64,000 nt of DNA from Leishmania donovani (lineage: Eukaryota > Euglenozoa > Kinetoplastea > Trypanosomatida > Trypanosomatidae): positions 1,120,035 to 1,184,034 of the forward strand of contig NC_018263.1 of assembly GCF_000227135.1 (NCBI RefSeq). Direction: 5' to 3'. Both the position numbers and the translations under genes were made by a program. Positions 21,472 to 31,293 of the stretch are shown in pieces (position 1 is the first letter of the stretch; the number at the start of each line of letters is the position of its first letter). The notes under the pieces are model-generated. The model saw only the letters and a list, made by a program, of their open reading frames with translations. It was not told the DNA's origin and made no database searches.

Positions 21472-23313
21472 CTACGAAGCTGCTTTCAAAGCCTTGCGGC
21501 ACTGCTTCACGAAGCGAACATAGCGAAGGTGTACCATGGTCGCCAGCACCACCGCAAAGGCTGCCGTGCACGTGACGACGATGATGGGTGTCTGAACGCA
21601 CGCATGGGACGTGCAGCCCTGCTCCACCGTGTGGCCCATCTTTTCGCGCTCCTTGTCCACGGTGAGGCCGAAGAGGAAGCGATTGAAGCCGATGACGCCA
21701 ATGACGTTGGTGAAGAAGCTCATGTTGTACAGGATGCCGTGGTGATCAGCGAAGATGCAGGGGAAGATGAGCGCGCGCACGCCGTTGAAGACGCCCTCTT
21801 CGAAGTAGACGAGGATGTACGGAAGGAGGAGAGCGTCACCAGGAAGAACAAGGATCAGAATGCCGGCGATTGTGGCAATGATCGGGGCGACAGGCAGGGC
21901 GATCGTCACAAGCACCTTGCGGTTCTTCGGGTCCTGGTGCTGCACGTACGCCTCGAACAGACCCATCGAGATGCGACCCACGGCGCTGCCCACACCGAGG
22001 AGGGCCGTGTAGAGAGAGCCCAGCTCCGCGGTACGCGGGCGACCTGTGCGAGCGACGTAGATGGTGCTGCCGTTGTACGTAACGATCGTACCGAGGACAC
22101 CCTGGCAGACAAACGCAATGAGGATGAGCCAAATGTCAGGGCGCATGAGCGTCTCCCAGATCGTGCCACCATAGCGAGGGTCCTGCGGACCATCCTCGAT
22201 GACGGCCTCGACGCCAACAAGAGACTGCTTGCGCGCCGCATCATCGTCGCTGACGGGAGAAGTGCTGAGGGGCTTGTTGCTGGTCTCCAGCGGCTCCACG
22301 GAAGTCAGGACATTCGGCTTGCTGCCCTCGGTGTCGTCGAAGGTGCTGCTCTGCTGCTCCGCCGGCTCGCTCACACCGCCCAGCCAGGGAATCGGCAGCG
22401 CCATCACCCAGAAGGACATGCACAGCACCACCGTGATGCCACCCACTACCGCCTTGCCACCGCGTGACACCTTCGTGTACGCCAGTATCGGGGCCGTGAT
22501 GGCAAAGAAAATGACGAGGCAGGCCACGATGACGTAGCCGTACGCAATGCGGCGCAACGGAACGAACTTCTTCGCGTAGATGCCCTTCAGCGACGTCAGG
22601 GCGGCAATCTGCTCCTCTGTCTTGTTGCGGGCGCGCCACCAGTTCACAAAATACGGAGGCAGTGCAATGAGAAGCATCGCCATCAGCGCGACAACCACCG
22701 TGAGGACCATGATGAGGTAGATGAAGCCGCTGATATTGTTCGAGAAGAAGCCGCGATTGATGGAGGAGATGACGGAGCTGCCCAGACCCGTCATCACCTT
22801 GGCCAGCCCGATGACAGGACCACGGTTTCGTGGGAACAGCTCCACCAGCGTGACAATCGACGCGGCGTCGAAGAGACCACTGCACGTGTTCATGAAGGCG
22901 TAGAAGATGGAGATGGTCACGGTGTTGCCCTTGATTTTTCCGTCGAAGACGAGCCCGAGGCCAAGGCAGCCGATGAACCCCATCATACCGGCAATCACAA
23001 GCAGTGGCAGGGGGCCGATATGATCGTACAGCACACCATACGGAATGACAAAGTAGCAGAACACGACACCGACCGTGCTGATCGTGGAGAGATCACCATC
23101 GGAGAGATGGAAGCGGCTTTGGAACTCCTCACTGAAGAGGTCGAAGGCGAACACAAGCGAGACGCAGATGCTGCAGAACAGCACGCACACCAGCGCGCGG
23201 AAGCGCTTAACCTCATCAATCACGTGCAACCCGCACGCCTCCCGGTGGGAGACGTACTTGGTTTGACTGAAGGTGTGCTTGAAACTGTCGAACATCTTCG
23301 CAGGAGGTACCAT
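21472..23313 (-). CDS. Nodulin-like major facilitator superfamily transporter
   Basis: A 613-residue membrane protein with about twelve hydrophobic segments in two groups, separated by a hydrophilic loop of roughly 150 residues (around EQIAALTSLKGIYAKK through the Ser/Glu-rich GGVSEPAEQQSSTFDDTEG region). The first half starts with a cytosolic FDSFKHTFSQTKYVSHREAC segment, then the nodulin-like pattern of STISTVGVVFCYFVIPYGVL and YDHIGPLPLLVIAGMMGFIG. An MFS loop motif is visible as GRISMGLFEAYVQ in the second half. Trypanosomatid nodulin-like MFS proteins include LIR1, an iron exporter of Leishmania; orthology is not shown here and the substrate is unknown. The ATG at 23313 was preferred; an upstream in-frame ATG (23448) would add 45 residues without homologous character. 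Confidence 0.85.
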   Translation of the reverse strand: MVPPAKMFDSFKHTFSQTKYVSHREACGLHVIDEVKRFRALVCVLFCSICVSLVFAFDLFSEEFQSRFHLSDGDLSTISTVGVVFCYFVIPYGVLYDHIGPLPLLVIAGMMGFIGCLGLGLVFDGKIKGNTVTISIFYAFMNTCSGLFDAASIVTLVELFPRNRGPVIGLAKVMTGLGSSVISSINRGFFSNNISGFIYLIMVLTVVVALMAMLLIALPPYFVNWWRARNKTEEQIAALTSLKGIYAKKFVPLRRIAYGYVIVACLVIFFAITAPILAYTKVSRGGKAVVGGITVVLCMSFWVMALPIPWLGGVSEPAEQQSSTFDDTEGSKPNVLTSVEPLETSNKPLSTSPVSDDDAARKQSLVGVEAVIEDGPQDPRYGGTIWETLMRPDIWLILIAFVCQGVLGTIVTYNGSTIYVARTGRPRTAELGSLYTALLGVGSAVGRISMGLFEAYVQHQDPKNRKVLVTIALPVAPIIATIAGILILVLPGDALLLPYILVYFEEGVFNGVRALIFPCIFADHHGILYNMSFFTNVIGVIGFNRFLFGLTVDKEREKMGHTVEQGCTSHACVQTPIIVVTCTAAFAVVLATMVHLRYVRFVKQCRKALKAAS

Positions 23314-24291
23314 TGCATGTACGGTCCAGTGCAGCGGAAGGATGTTCGCCAGCCAAGTAAGTCGCAGAGAGAAGGAAGGTGTGAGAGCGGGATATGCTTG
23401 TGCGTGTGTGTGTTCTTTCGGTTTGGACTGGAAACCTAGCAACGGCAATGTATCCTATCACTGACTACAAACACCGGAAGACTGGAAACACCCCAAAGGA
23501 GTGTATATACGTATATGTATAACCGACTGTCTCGGATAAAACGAAAGCAACACGATACGTCGGTGATACGATCGAAAGAAAGGGGTGGAGACAAGAGAGC
23601 CAAATAAACAACAAAAAGGAGGGCGCAGACGTATCCACAAGAACCACCACCACAAAACCAAAACAAGAGTAAAGGAAACGAATAGCGTCTTTGTGTGTGT
23701 GTGTGTGTGAAGTGACACAAGAAAGATACTGCTGCTCTGCGTTGTGGGTCTTTGTGGCAACGCCGTACACGGGCAAGGTGGCAATGGTTGTCACACAGGC
23801 GCGTGTGTGCGTGTTCGAGATGGTAATGATGGCGAGGGAGGGGAGAGACCGTGTGCACGTGTATGCGTGTGTGTGGAAGTTAGCGTAGGGAGAGAAAAAA
23901 AAGGCAACATATGCGCCCGCAAGCGAAGCAAGGCGCACATCACCAGAGGGATGAGTTAGACGGGTGGGAGGGGCGAGGGGAAGCGAGTGGCGAACACAGG
24001 ATACGTGCGAGACACATATGCCTGGCTCTCTCTTCGACGCCACCCTCGTAAATGTACCATCCTTTGCATATGCATCTACACATATTCTTGCTCGACTTAC
24101 CGTAGCGTCCAATAAAGCAGTGTCAACAAAGATCATGAAGAGACAAACAACATCGAAAACACTGCGGGCATACACACAGACGCTGGATTTCAACCAAGTG
24201 CACAATCGAATCGTTGCACGACCGCAACGCGGTACGGTTTCTGATTCTGTTGAGACCGTTCTTCGAACACCGACGCGGAACGCTGACGAGA
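23314..24291. other. 5' flank of the MFS gene
   Basis: About 980 bases with a (GT)n run at about 23693-23709 and purine-rich stretches on the plus strand that form minus-strand pyrimidine tracts. No gene is seen. Confidence 0.5.
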
Positions 24292-24552
24292 TCACGGCTG
24301 ACGCCAATGGTTGTCCTGCGCCACCACGTCGTTCCAACCGGGCGATGTGTCACCGGCACAGCGCAGCATCACGACCCGCCCAGGGAACAAGGAAACGCGA
24401 ACAACCTCAGCCGCATTCGGATCGACTGCGCTGCTGACAGCAGCTTGCTTGGCACTGAGTGTGACGCGCTGCCCCGTAATTGTAGAGCTTGAAGCGCTCT
24501 CTGGCTGCGGCGCGGCCCCAGGTGTGAGGGAGGAGGAGAAGGATGCTTGCAT
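24292..24552 (-). CDS. Possible small protein of 86 residues (doubtful)
   Basis: A short open frame starting MQASFSSSLTPGAAPQPES and ending with a strand-rich section around RVSLFPGRVVMLRCAG. Unlike other frames in the spacers it lacks CA-repeat and homopolymer translations and has a balanced composition. It sits between the MFS gene and SIDER copy 3 and is on the transcribed strand. No family is recognised. An upstream in-frame ATG at 24666 would add 38 basic residues. It could equally be chance within the UTR. Confidence 0.3.
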   Translation of the reverse strand: MQASFSSSLTPGAAPQPESASSSTITGQRVTLSAKQAAVSSAVDPNAAEVVRVSLFPGRVVMLRCAGDTSPGWNDVVAQDNHWRQP

Positions 24553-24910
24553 TGATGAAAAAGGGGAGGTGGACGATGCGTGAGGTGTGCCAATGCACGA
24601 GGTGAAAAGAAGACACGGGGAAGTGGTTCGTTTTCTTTTTTTTCCTGCATATCTCCAGTGCTTCACACCCTCCTTAGTAGCAGCACGATGGTGGCTTACT
24701 ACTTCAGAGGGCTATGCTGGGTGGGGGCGGGGGCAGCCACGATGCGCACTGCAGCACAAACTCCTCCTCGCGTACAAAATGCACACAAAGACACATTCCA
24801 AAAAAAAAGTGATGAAATGAGACAGAGGCGATGGGCAGGGAGAGGAAAAAGTACACGGGAGAGCGGCGGTGAGAGCACGAGATGAGGGCTCCTTTTTATC
24901 GTCTGCTTCC
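24553..24910. other. Spacer before SIDER copy 3
   Basis: About 360 bases with pyrimidine-rich minus-strand stretches. Nothing further is recognised. Confidence 0.4.
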
Positions 24911-25356
24911 TTTGCAGCGTGTCCACTCTCTGCCAATACAACATGAGTCGGGCTCCACTCTATCCCCTGTCTGTCACAGGCCCCATCGCCTGGCGCACTG
25001 CAGCGGGAGACACACACTCGCTAGTGCACTGCCGGCCCAGTCATCGGAGCACGGCCTCTGCCTCAGACTCTACCCACCCACCCCCGCCTCGCGGGCCGCC
25101 ACCTGGCGCATCACACGGAGTGGCTCAGGCTCCCCACCACCAGTAGGCAGTGCGAGGGCCAGGTGGGGTACGTTAGAGTCACGCCGACACCTTGCTTAAC
25201 ATATGGATGACACAAATGTGTGCACTGTCGCCGCGCGCACCGACGCGGCGCCATCCAGGGCCTGGCCGCGGACATCCGCAGCGATAATTCGCTCGGACTT
25301 CCCTGCGCCGGTATGCACGTGACCCGGTCACCACGCTGAGGTGTCCCCCGTCATTA
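24911..25356 (-). mobile_element. SIDER-like short retroposon, copy 3
   Basis: Third 446-bp copy, matching copy 2 except for one base seen at the head (GTCATTA versus GTCATCA in plus-strand reading). It has the same orientation, the same Pr77-like head and ends with GCTGCAAAGG, i.e. a very short A tail. It lies about 370 bases downstream of the small secreted Cys-rich gene, likely in that gene's 3'UTR. Confidence 0.78.
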
Positions 25357-25727
25357 GGGATCAGATGAAGATGAGAAAGAAAAACAAAACGAATACACCA
25401 TGCTACATACATGTGAAAGGTATGTAAACAAACCACGTGTCCATGACTCTCCTCCCCTCGAAAAGGAGAGACAGAGCGCCGCGGGGGCTTGAGGTCTTTC
25501 ACGAATGGTTGAGGCAAAGATACATTTTTCGCCCACCGCTTGTGCTGGTGCTGGTAGTGCACCACCTCGAAGTCTGTTTAGTTGCTTATGTTGCTGGCCA
25601 ACTGTCAGCCCAAACGGAGAGGCCACAATTCTGTGCATTACATACACGTAGACACATACACATACACTCCACACATGCGCACCACGAGAAAGAGAAAGGT
25701 GCGACAGATGGCGCGTAAAACACACGC
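25357..25727. other. 3' flank of the small Cys-rich gene
   Basis: About 370 bases between the SIDER copy and the stop codon of the secreted protein gene. No gene is seen. Confidence 0.4.
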
Positions 25728-26075
25728 TCAAATGTCCTCTTCACCGTCGTCGTAAGTGTCCCACTCAGCTTCCATACTGCAGAATGTACAACCAGCCGCG
25801 TCCGCCAAGCGGCAGCACGTACAACCCTTCGCGCCGTTGCAGTTAATCTCACCTGCGTTGCTGAAGCAGGTGCCGCTCTCCATTGTAGCGTGACACAGGT
25901 AGGGGTATCCGCGTTCCTGGCAGTAGGAGCAGCTGAGCTTTAGCTCCTCCGCGGCGACGGCGGGAGAAGAGGCGATGCACGCGAGGCAGAGCATAAGCAA
26001 AAGGAGGAGGGGGAGCAATGCCACTGCCCCGCCCACATTCCCGCGGCGCGACGGAATAGACACCACCGGTGCCAT
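25728..26075 (-). CDS. Small secreted or surface cysteine-rich protein (hypothetical)
   Basis: A 115-residue protein starting MAPVVSIPSRRGNVGG, followed by a strong hydrophobic core (ALLPLLLLLMLCLACIAS) and a likely cleavage site after the Ala-rich AVA, so it probably enters the secretory pathway. The mature part of about 75 residues carries ten cysteines in close pairs (CSYC, CTCC, CTFC) and a very acidic C-terminus (TYDDGEEDI), a pattern of a disulfide-stabilised small domain. No family was recognised. An in-frame ATG at 26195 would add 40 residues before the signal peptide and bury it, so the inner ATG is preferred. Confidence 0.7.
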   Translation of the reverse strand: MAPVVSIPSRRGNVGGAVALLPLLLLLMLCLACIASSPAVAAEELKLSCSYCQERGYPYLCHATMESGTCFSNAGEINCNGAKGCTCCRLADAAGCTFCSMEAEWDTYDDGEEDI

Positions 26076-27471
26076 AGAGAAATAACGACGGTAATGAACA
26101 GTGCTTCTCACGCGCGAAACAGCAAGAAAGGTGCCAATGCAAATAGTGATGTTAGTGTTCCGGAGTTGTGGCTGATATGGCCCGAATTCTCCCACGAACG
26201 AAAACGCTCAGCGCGCACTTGTGATTCCCTCCGTCGGGCACCTCAAATTCGCCAGCCAGCAGCCATGTAGGTGTCTGTGTGTATGGGAATCAAGGGTGTG
26301 TCAGCATTTGAGTGCAGAGGAGATCCACCACCAGTCTACATACGCAAAAGGCAAAAAAAAAGGGGCATGAGAGAAGTCGACAGAGAGAATAGAGGCAAAA
26401 CTTGACATCATCGAACGGGATCAGGCAACGACTCATCATCTTTGCCTTGGTTTGCAGCACCGTAACGTGCTGATAATGAGCGGGCGCCACGCTGGGATTG
26501 CTCCACAACGCTCCAATTACCTCCCACATCGGTGCACATCCTTGAGAGAAGACGAAATCGCGCGCCTGAAATTCACATCTCGTTTCTTTTTTTTTATGTG
26601 CTGTGACAGCGAATGCCGTCACTGAAGCGCATACACACACAGACACACGCAAAAAAAAAGTCCTCACTCCCCTTCAACGCGTCTCCCTTCTTTGCATACC
26701 ACTTGCGGTTCCTCCGCTGGCGTAATTTACAATGTCGTTCGCGCGTGAATTGGTCCCGCGATCCCACGTGGAACTGACGCAGAAAGGAGCCAAAAGCAAA
26801 GACAACATTCCTTCATTTAGAAAGACACACACGCACACACAAAGAAAATGACTATGTACTGGACAATCGATGGGTTTCGGCCGCCATTACCACCATTATA
26901 TTTGCACATTTAGGGAGGAGGAGGGGTGTGGTGGTGGGGCAGGCGAAGCACAGCGAGTTCGGCAGTGCTGAAAACAACACCGGACACACCCACCCACACG
27001 CAGGCAGAGATGGGAGAGGAGCCGGCGATACGGCACCTTCCTCCAGCCTCGGCCCTTGCCTGCCATGGCCAACACCCCCTCCCCCATAACCTCAACGCAC
27101 ACGCTCCGGTGTTTTCCTCCCCTTTCCCCCTCATGTGGGCACACCTTTCCTAGTGTACACATACGAGAGGGGCGCTCACGTGTGTATGGACGCGCTGAGA
27201 TTTATAAAGGGAAAAGAAGTAATGATATCCACAACACCCAAGCCACAGTTGTGTGGCACCGCAACATACAGTCCACGGCAGAGAGTGAGAGAGCTGCGAA
27301 CGCGACCCCACGGGAGGTGTGTTCGAAAAAAAGATGACGGCGTCCACGGGGCTAGATGCGGCAGAAACGCTCTTGAAGCCTTCGCAGCTGACAGGAGTGG
27401 TGTGCCTTCATCTGCTCTCTCTTTCCCTCGAAACCGAGTCATCACCATCACTCACATGCACCAGCACGACT
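26076..27471. other. Spacer between the Cys-rich and Arg/Ser-rich genes
   Basis: About 1.4 kb with short A-runs and CA-rich stretches. No convincing gene. Confidence 0.5.
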
Positions 27472-29712
27472 TCACGGCACAATCACCAAAGATCCGTCCG
27501 CTTGGTACGCTTGGCGCTCCAACTGCGAAGCAGCCACCTGTACCGCTTCTGCTAGACCACCCTCTGCTGATAACAGCGCCTGGAGTGCTTTGGCGCACTT
27601 ATCATTAAACCGCCGCACGGCTTCCCGCTGGAGCACAACAAGCTCGTGCTGCACCGTCGGGTCATCGCTGTGGCCCAGCGCCGCCGCAGCACCGCCAATC
27701 TCCGCCTCTACATCATCGCCGTAGAGCAGCTCTGCAAAGGCTTCTTCGTCGTGGTCGAAAACGGCCGCGCGCAGAATGTCAAGGTGCTGGTCGCTAAGGC
27801 TGTCGGCGAGGTCGACGTTGTACTGGCATAGACTGGCGGTGCTGTCGAACGTGTTGCCGTCCAAGAAGGACATGAAGGATAAGATCGGGTAATCAATCCC
27901 CTCCTCGCGAGAGCTGCTGACGGAGTCCATCAGTGCCCTGAACAGGTCTGGGTCCGGGGCTGGGGCGCGAGGAGCAGCGGCTGGAGCCGTCGGCCGACGA
28001 AGATGCCACTGGCTGCTGCGGTGCCGCTTCTCACGGGTTGGGGGCGATACCTGCTCGGATGCACGATGAGACCGCTCCGAGGACGCCGTCGGCGGAATCG
28101 CCTCACCCGCGTCCTGGCGGCTTGTCACCTGCACAGCTGCGTGGGTCTCCCCGCGCGTGTGCCGGCGCGAGCCGGTGGACGAGGTGCGATGCCGACATGC
28201 GCTGCCAGCGGGTGAGGTGGAGTCGAGGTACTCCTTACGCGCACTGTGCCGAGTCGCACGCGAGCGTGCGACATCTTCTACTTGCTGAAGCTCCCGCTCA
28301 CGGACCTTCTTCACCTCGTCCTTCATGTTCTGTAACCAGTGGCGGGTGGAGTCGATGCGCTGCATGATCTGCTGTCCTCGTGGGCTGGGAATCACCACCG
28401 GCGGGCCGTTGTCGTAGGGCCGGCGAGGGGAGTGAGCTGTGTTGGAGCAGGAGTGCGACCATCCGTTAGCCGGCACCTGGCACGCTGAGTGCACGCTGAT
28501 CACCTCAATGTGGGAGCCAGAGCGAGGGCGGCCAGTCGTGTGGCTGTCGGCTGCGGAGCGGATATACGTGGACCCGGTTAGGGGCGGCGGCGCCGTGTAC
28601 GGGTCCTCTGCTAGTGGGCGGAAGAGGGACGTGTGACGAGGGTGACGGCTTCCCTCATCCACGGAGTTAGGAGTCGAGGTGCGATGATGGCGATGGCGCC
28701 GCTTGGAATGGTGCCTAGACTCCGGCCGAGAGCTACGACTGCGGTGTACACTGGTATGCCGACGCGGGCTGCGGGCTTCCTTCTCTGCGCTTCCGCCCGC
28801 TTTCGCTCGACTGTGCCGGCGAGAGCGGTGCGGTGTCGCCTCACGCTTGGCAGCCACCTCGGCTTGACGGGAACTGCGGTACCGCAGCGCATCGTGCCGG
28901 TGTGCTGCCTCCGTTGCTGGTGCAGGCGCTGTCGAACTTGTCGTGTGTGAGTGGCGGTGGCACCGGACACTGCCTTGGGGGCTACGCGCATGCGGCTCGG
29001 TGGATGCATGCCGTGACTTACGTGAGGAGGATGGGGCGCGGCGCTCGGGGTGAATAGGCGACTCTTTTGATGTGTGAGAGCGGTGCGGGCTTGCGGAAGA
29101 GCGACGGTGACGTTGGCGAGGACTGCGCGCCACGCTGTCATAGCCAACGTGCGACGGCTCGTGTTGGCGTCGGCTACGACGAGGTGTGCCGTCAGTGGAG
29201 GTGCGAGCAGAGCGACGCGGAGACGCTCGTTTACCATCCCCAACAGCTACGGGGGCAGTCCTCAAAGCAGGATACACCGATGCGGCATGACGAGAGGACG
29301 AGCGACGTCTGTGCGGCGTCGAGCGGCGACGGGGACTCGTTAACGCTACAGCTCGTCGGTGGCAGACCCTTTCTCCGCCGTTGCCCCCGTTGTAGTGACA
29401 TGTTGGCGAGCTGCGGCGGCGCGGTGGCTGTGTGCTCTGCCGACGCAGAGGCGGCACTCCGTCCTCTGGCGCGTGGTCATCCTTGAGGTACTGATGCAGC
29501 TCTCGCGAGACGTGACTAAGTCCTTTGCGCTGCTTCGACGCGCTGCTGGGTCGGTGCGGTTTCTGCTGCGGGGACGAATGGTGCCAATGAAGCGTTGGGT
29601 GTGACGTGCGCTCATCTCTCGGCTGCATGTAGTCCTCGTCTTCATAGTAGCGCCGGCGCGAGGACGACTGAGGCCGGTCGCGATGTTGGGAGCTTGCACG
29701 ACGTGCGGACAT
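27472..29712 (-). CDS. Arg/Ser/His-rich hypothetical protein
   Basis: A 746-residue basic protein. The first roughly 590 residues are low-complexity Arg, Ser, His and Pro with many short RRS, RHS and SRR groups (for example RRHSRAKAGG, HRSRSSRPESRHHSKRR), resembling an RS-type disordered region rather than a folded domain. A predicted short coiled coil appears near IMQRIDSTRHWLQNMKDEV. The last 140 residues switch to an acidic, helical, probably folded domain (DSLSDQHLDILRAAVFDHDE onward) ending in VIVP. No family is recognised. RS-type regions occur in splicing and cytoskeletal proteins; which, if either, applies is unknown. The coherent frame over 2.2 kb and the acceptor near 29808 support a real gene. 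Confidence 0.72.
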   Translation of the reverse strand: MSARRASSQHRDRPQSSSRRRYYEDEDYMQPRDERTSHPTLHWHHSSPQQKPHRPSSASKQRKGLSHVSRELHQYLKDDHAPEDGVPPLRRQSTQPPRRRSSPTCHYNGGNGGERVCHRRAVALTSPRRRSTPHRRRSSSRHAASVYPALRTAPVAVGDGKRASPRRSARTSTDGTPRRSRRQHEPSHVGYDSVARSPRQRHRRSSASPHRSHTSKESPIHPERRAPSSSRKSRHASTEPHARSPQGSVRCHRHSHTTSSTAPAPATEAAHRHDALRYRSSRQAEVAAKREATPHRSRRHSRAKAGGSAEKEARSPRRHTSVHRSRSSRPESRHHSKRRHRHHRTSTPNSVDEGSRHPRHTSLFRPLAEDPYTAPPPLTGSTYIRSAADSHTTGRPRSGSHIEVISVHSACQVPANGWSHSCSNTAHSPRRPYDNGPPVVIPSPRGQQIMQRIDSTRHWLQNMKDEVKKVRERELQQVEDVARSRATRHSARKEYLDSTSPAGSACRHRTSSTGSRRHTRGETHAAVQVTSRQDAGEAIPPTASSERSHRASEQVSPPTREKRHRSSQWHLRRPTAPAAAPRAPAPDPDLFRALMDSVSSSREEGIDYPILSFMSFLDGNTFDSTASLCQYNVDLADSLSDQHLDILRAAVFDHDEEAFAELLYGDDVEAEIGGAAAALGHSDDPTVQHELVVLQREAVRRFNDKCAKALQALLSAEGGLAEAVQVAASQLERQAYQADGSLVIVP

Positions 29713-31293
29713 GGTATGCGAGTTACTTGCGTCTGTGCGTGTGATGGCTCCGTGAGACTAATCTCCACAACACGCGGATGATGCCGCGAAGGAAACACAC
29801 ACACTCCTCAGAGAAAAAAACGAAAAAAAAAACAAAGAAAACGCGGCCCACTGCAGTCCTCCCGTAACACAGTCAGGCTCGCCACTCCACAACTCACCAG
29901 AAGAACAACGAAAACCAGAGAAAGGCCGGTGAGACGGGCTTCGAAGGAAATGACGCTCGTAGAGCAGAGGATATGCAAGAGAGGGGGGGGGAGGGAGCGT
30001 CGCGAACCAGGACGACGCCAACACATCACAGAGCAGGGAGAGAGAGTTACAGAGACAGAGAACAATGAAGATGACGCAAGAAGAATACGGGAGCGAATGT
30101 AGAGGAAGAGGAGAGGGGTACGACAGCGAAAACAAGAGAGAGATCCGTCACCATGAATGCTACAGGCAGGCTAACACAATGAGGTGCAAATGAAGTGAAA
30201 GAGGGGAGAAGAAATACACAGATAAAAGGAGACCAGCCAAGAAACAGAAACCAGCCAACAAAATCAAACACCTTTAGAATGTGTGTGTGCGTGCGGCAAT
30301 TGAAAGAGGACGAGACGATGTCGGGAATCGGGCGTGGGTGGCGGTGTAAGATGGTGGAGATCGAAGCCGCAGCTGGATGCGGCCGTATATAGCCTTCCGT
30401 TATGTATGTCGTACGTTTTAGCCCCCCCCTCCTCTCTACTTCTTTGCAGCGATAGCCGAGAGACGATGTGTGCTTGTACGTATGTATGCGTGTCTGCGGG
30501 CACGATGGAGAGAAACGCGATTTGATCTGCTCTACAAGAACGAAAGGAAGACACATACAGTCACTCACAGGCAATATGGCCAGAGCGATAGGGCAACGGG
30601 AGAGGAACAGCCCGTGGGTAGGGCGGGGGTGGTGGGCGCGCCAATGCCAATGTGTGCACTCCGGTGAGTATGTGTGTGCAAGGGATACAAATGCCCACCC
30701 CTCCTTTTGTCTTCACCCAAGGATTGAGCTGGTCAACTGTCGCGTTCTCTCGCTGTCCCTTTCGTAGGTAATCCACTCGTGTGCTGTCGCCGTCGTGCCA
30801 GACCTGAACAAGCACGACAAGAGCAACCAGCAACAACAACTGCAGAGCAAAGAGAGATGGCGGGCGAGGAGGATAGTGGAGTAGAGAGGGGGTTGAGGAG
30901 TGAAGGTGTGTGTGTGTGGGAGGCAAGGACACAAGCAGAGAGAGAGAGAGTGAGTGATTGAGGAAGAGAAATATTTTTAGTCACGCGATGACGGGGAGGG
31001 GGCACGCAGAGTGCCAAGGCCAAGCGAGGGCACCTCCGTGAGGGTTTCTATATGTGACCAGTGATGGGCGCACGGCTTCGGCTCTTCTCTGTCCTTCTTT
31101 CGGCGCGTGTGGAGGAGTCCAAAAGGAAAAGAGATCCCGTGGCGCAGCGGCTGCAAATACCGTGACTAAAATCACACTGGGGATGTTTCCGGTTCGTGGG
31201 ATGGCAGAAGCTGAATACAAAACAAAATGCAGCAGTAGACCGTAGCAGAACGCGATTGCACGCAAACAAACGCGGACATACAAAAAAGGGGAC
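29713..31293. other. Spacer between the Arg/Ser-rich gene and SPO11
   Basis: About 1.6 kb with the acceptor above, purine-rich plus-strand stretches and short (GT)n and (GA)n runs near 30905-30950. No gene is seen. Confidence 0.5.
29804..29850 (-). promoter_or_regulatory. Candidate trans-splice acceptor for the Arg/Ser-rich gene
   Basis: A long minus-strand T-rich tract (about 29845-29810) is followed by two AGs at 29808-29807 and 29805-29804, giving a 5'UTR of about 92 nt. Confidence 0.45.

Noticed and set aside
21454..22467. 337-codon plus-strand frame opposite the MFS gene
   Set aside because: Antisense shadow of the transporter; Arg/His/Asp-rich product explained by codon bias of the true gene.
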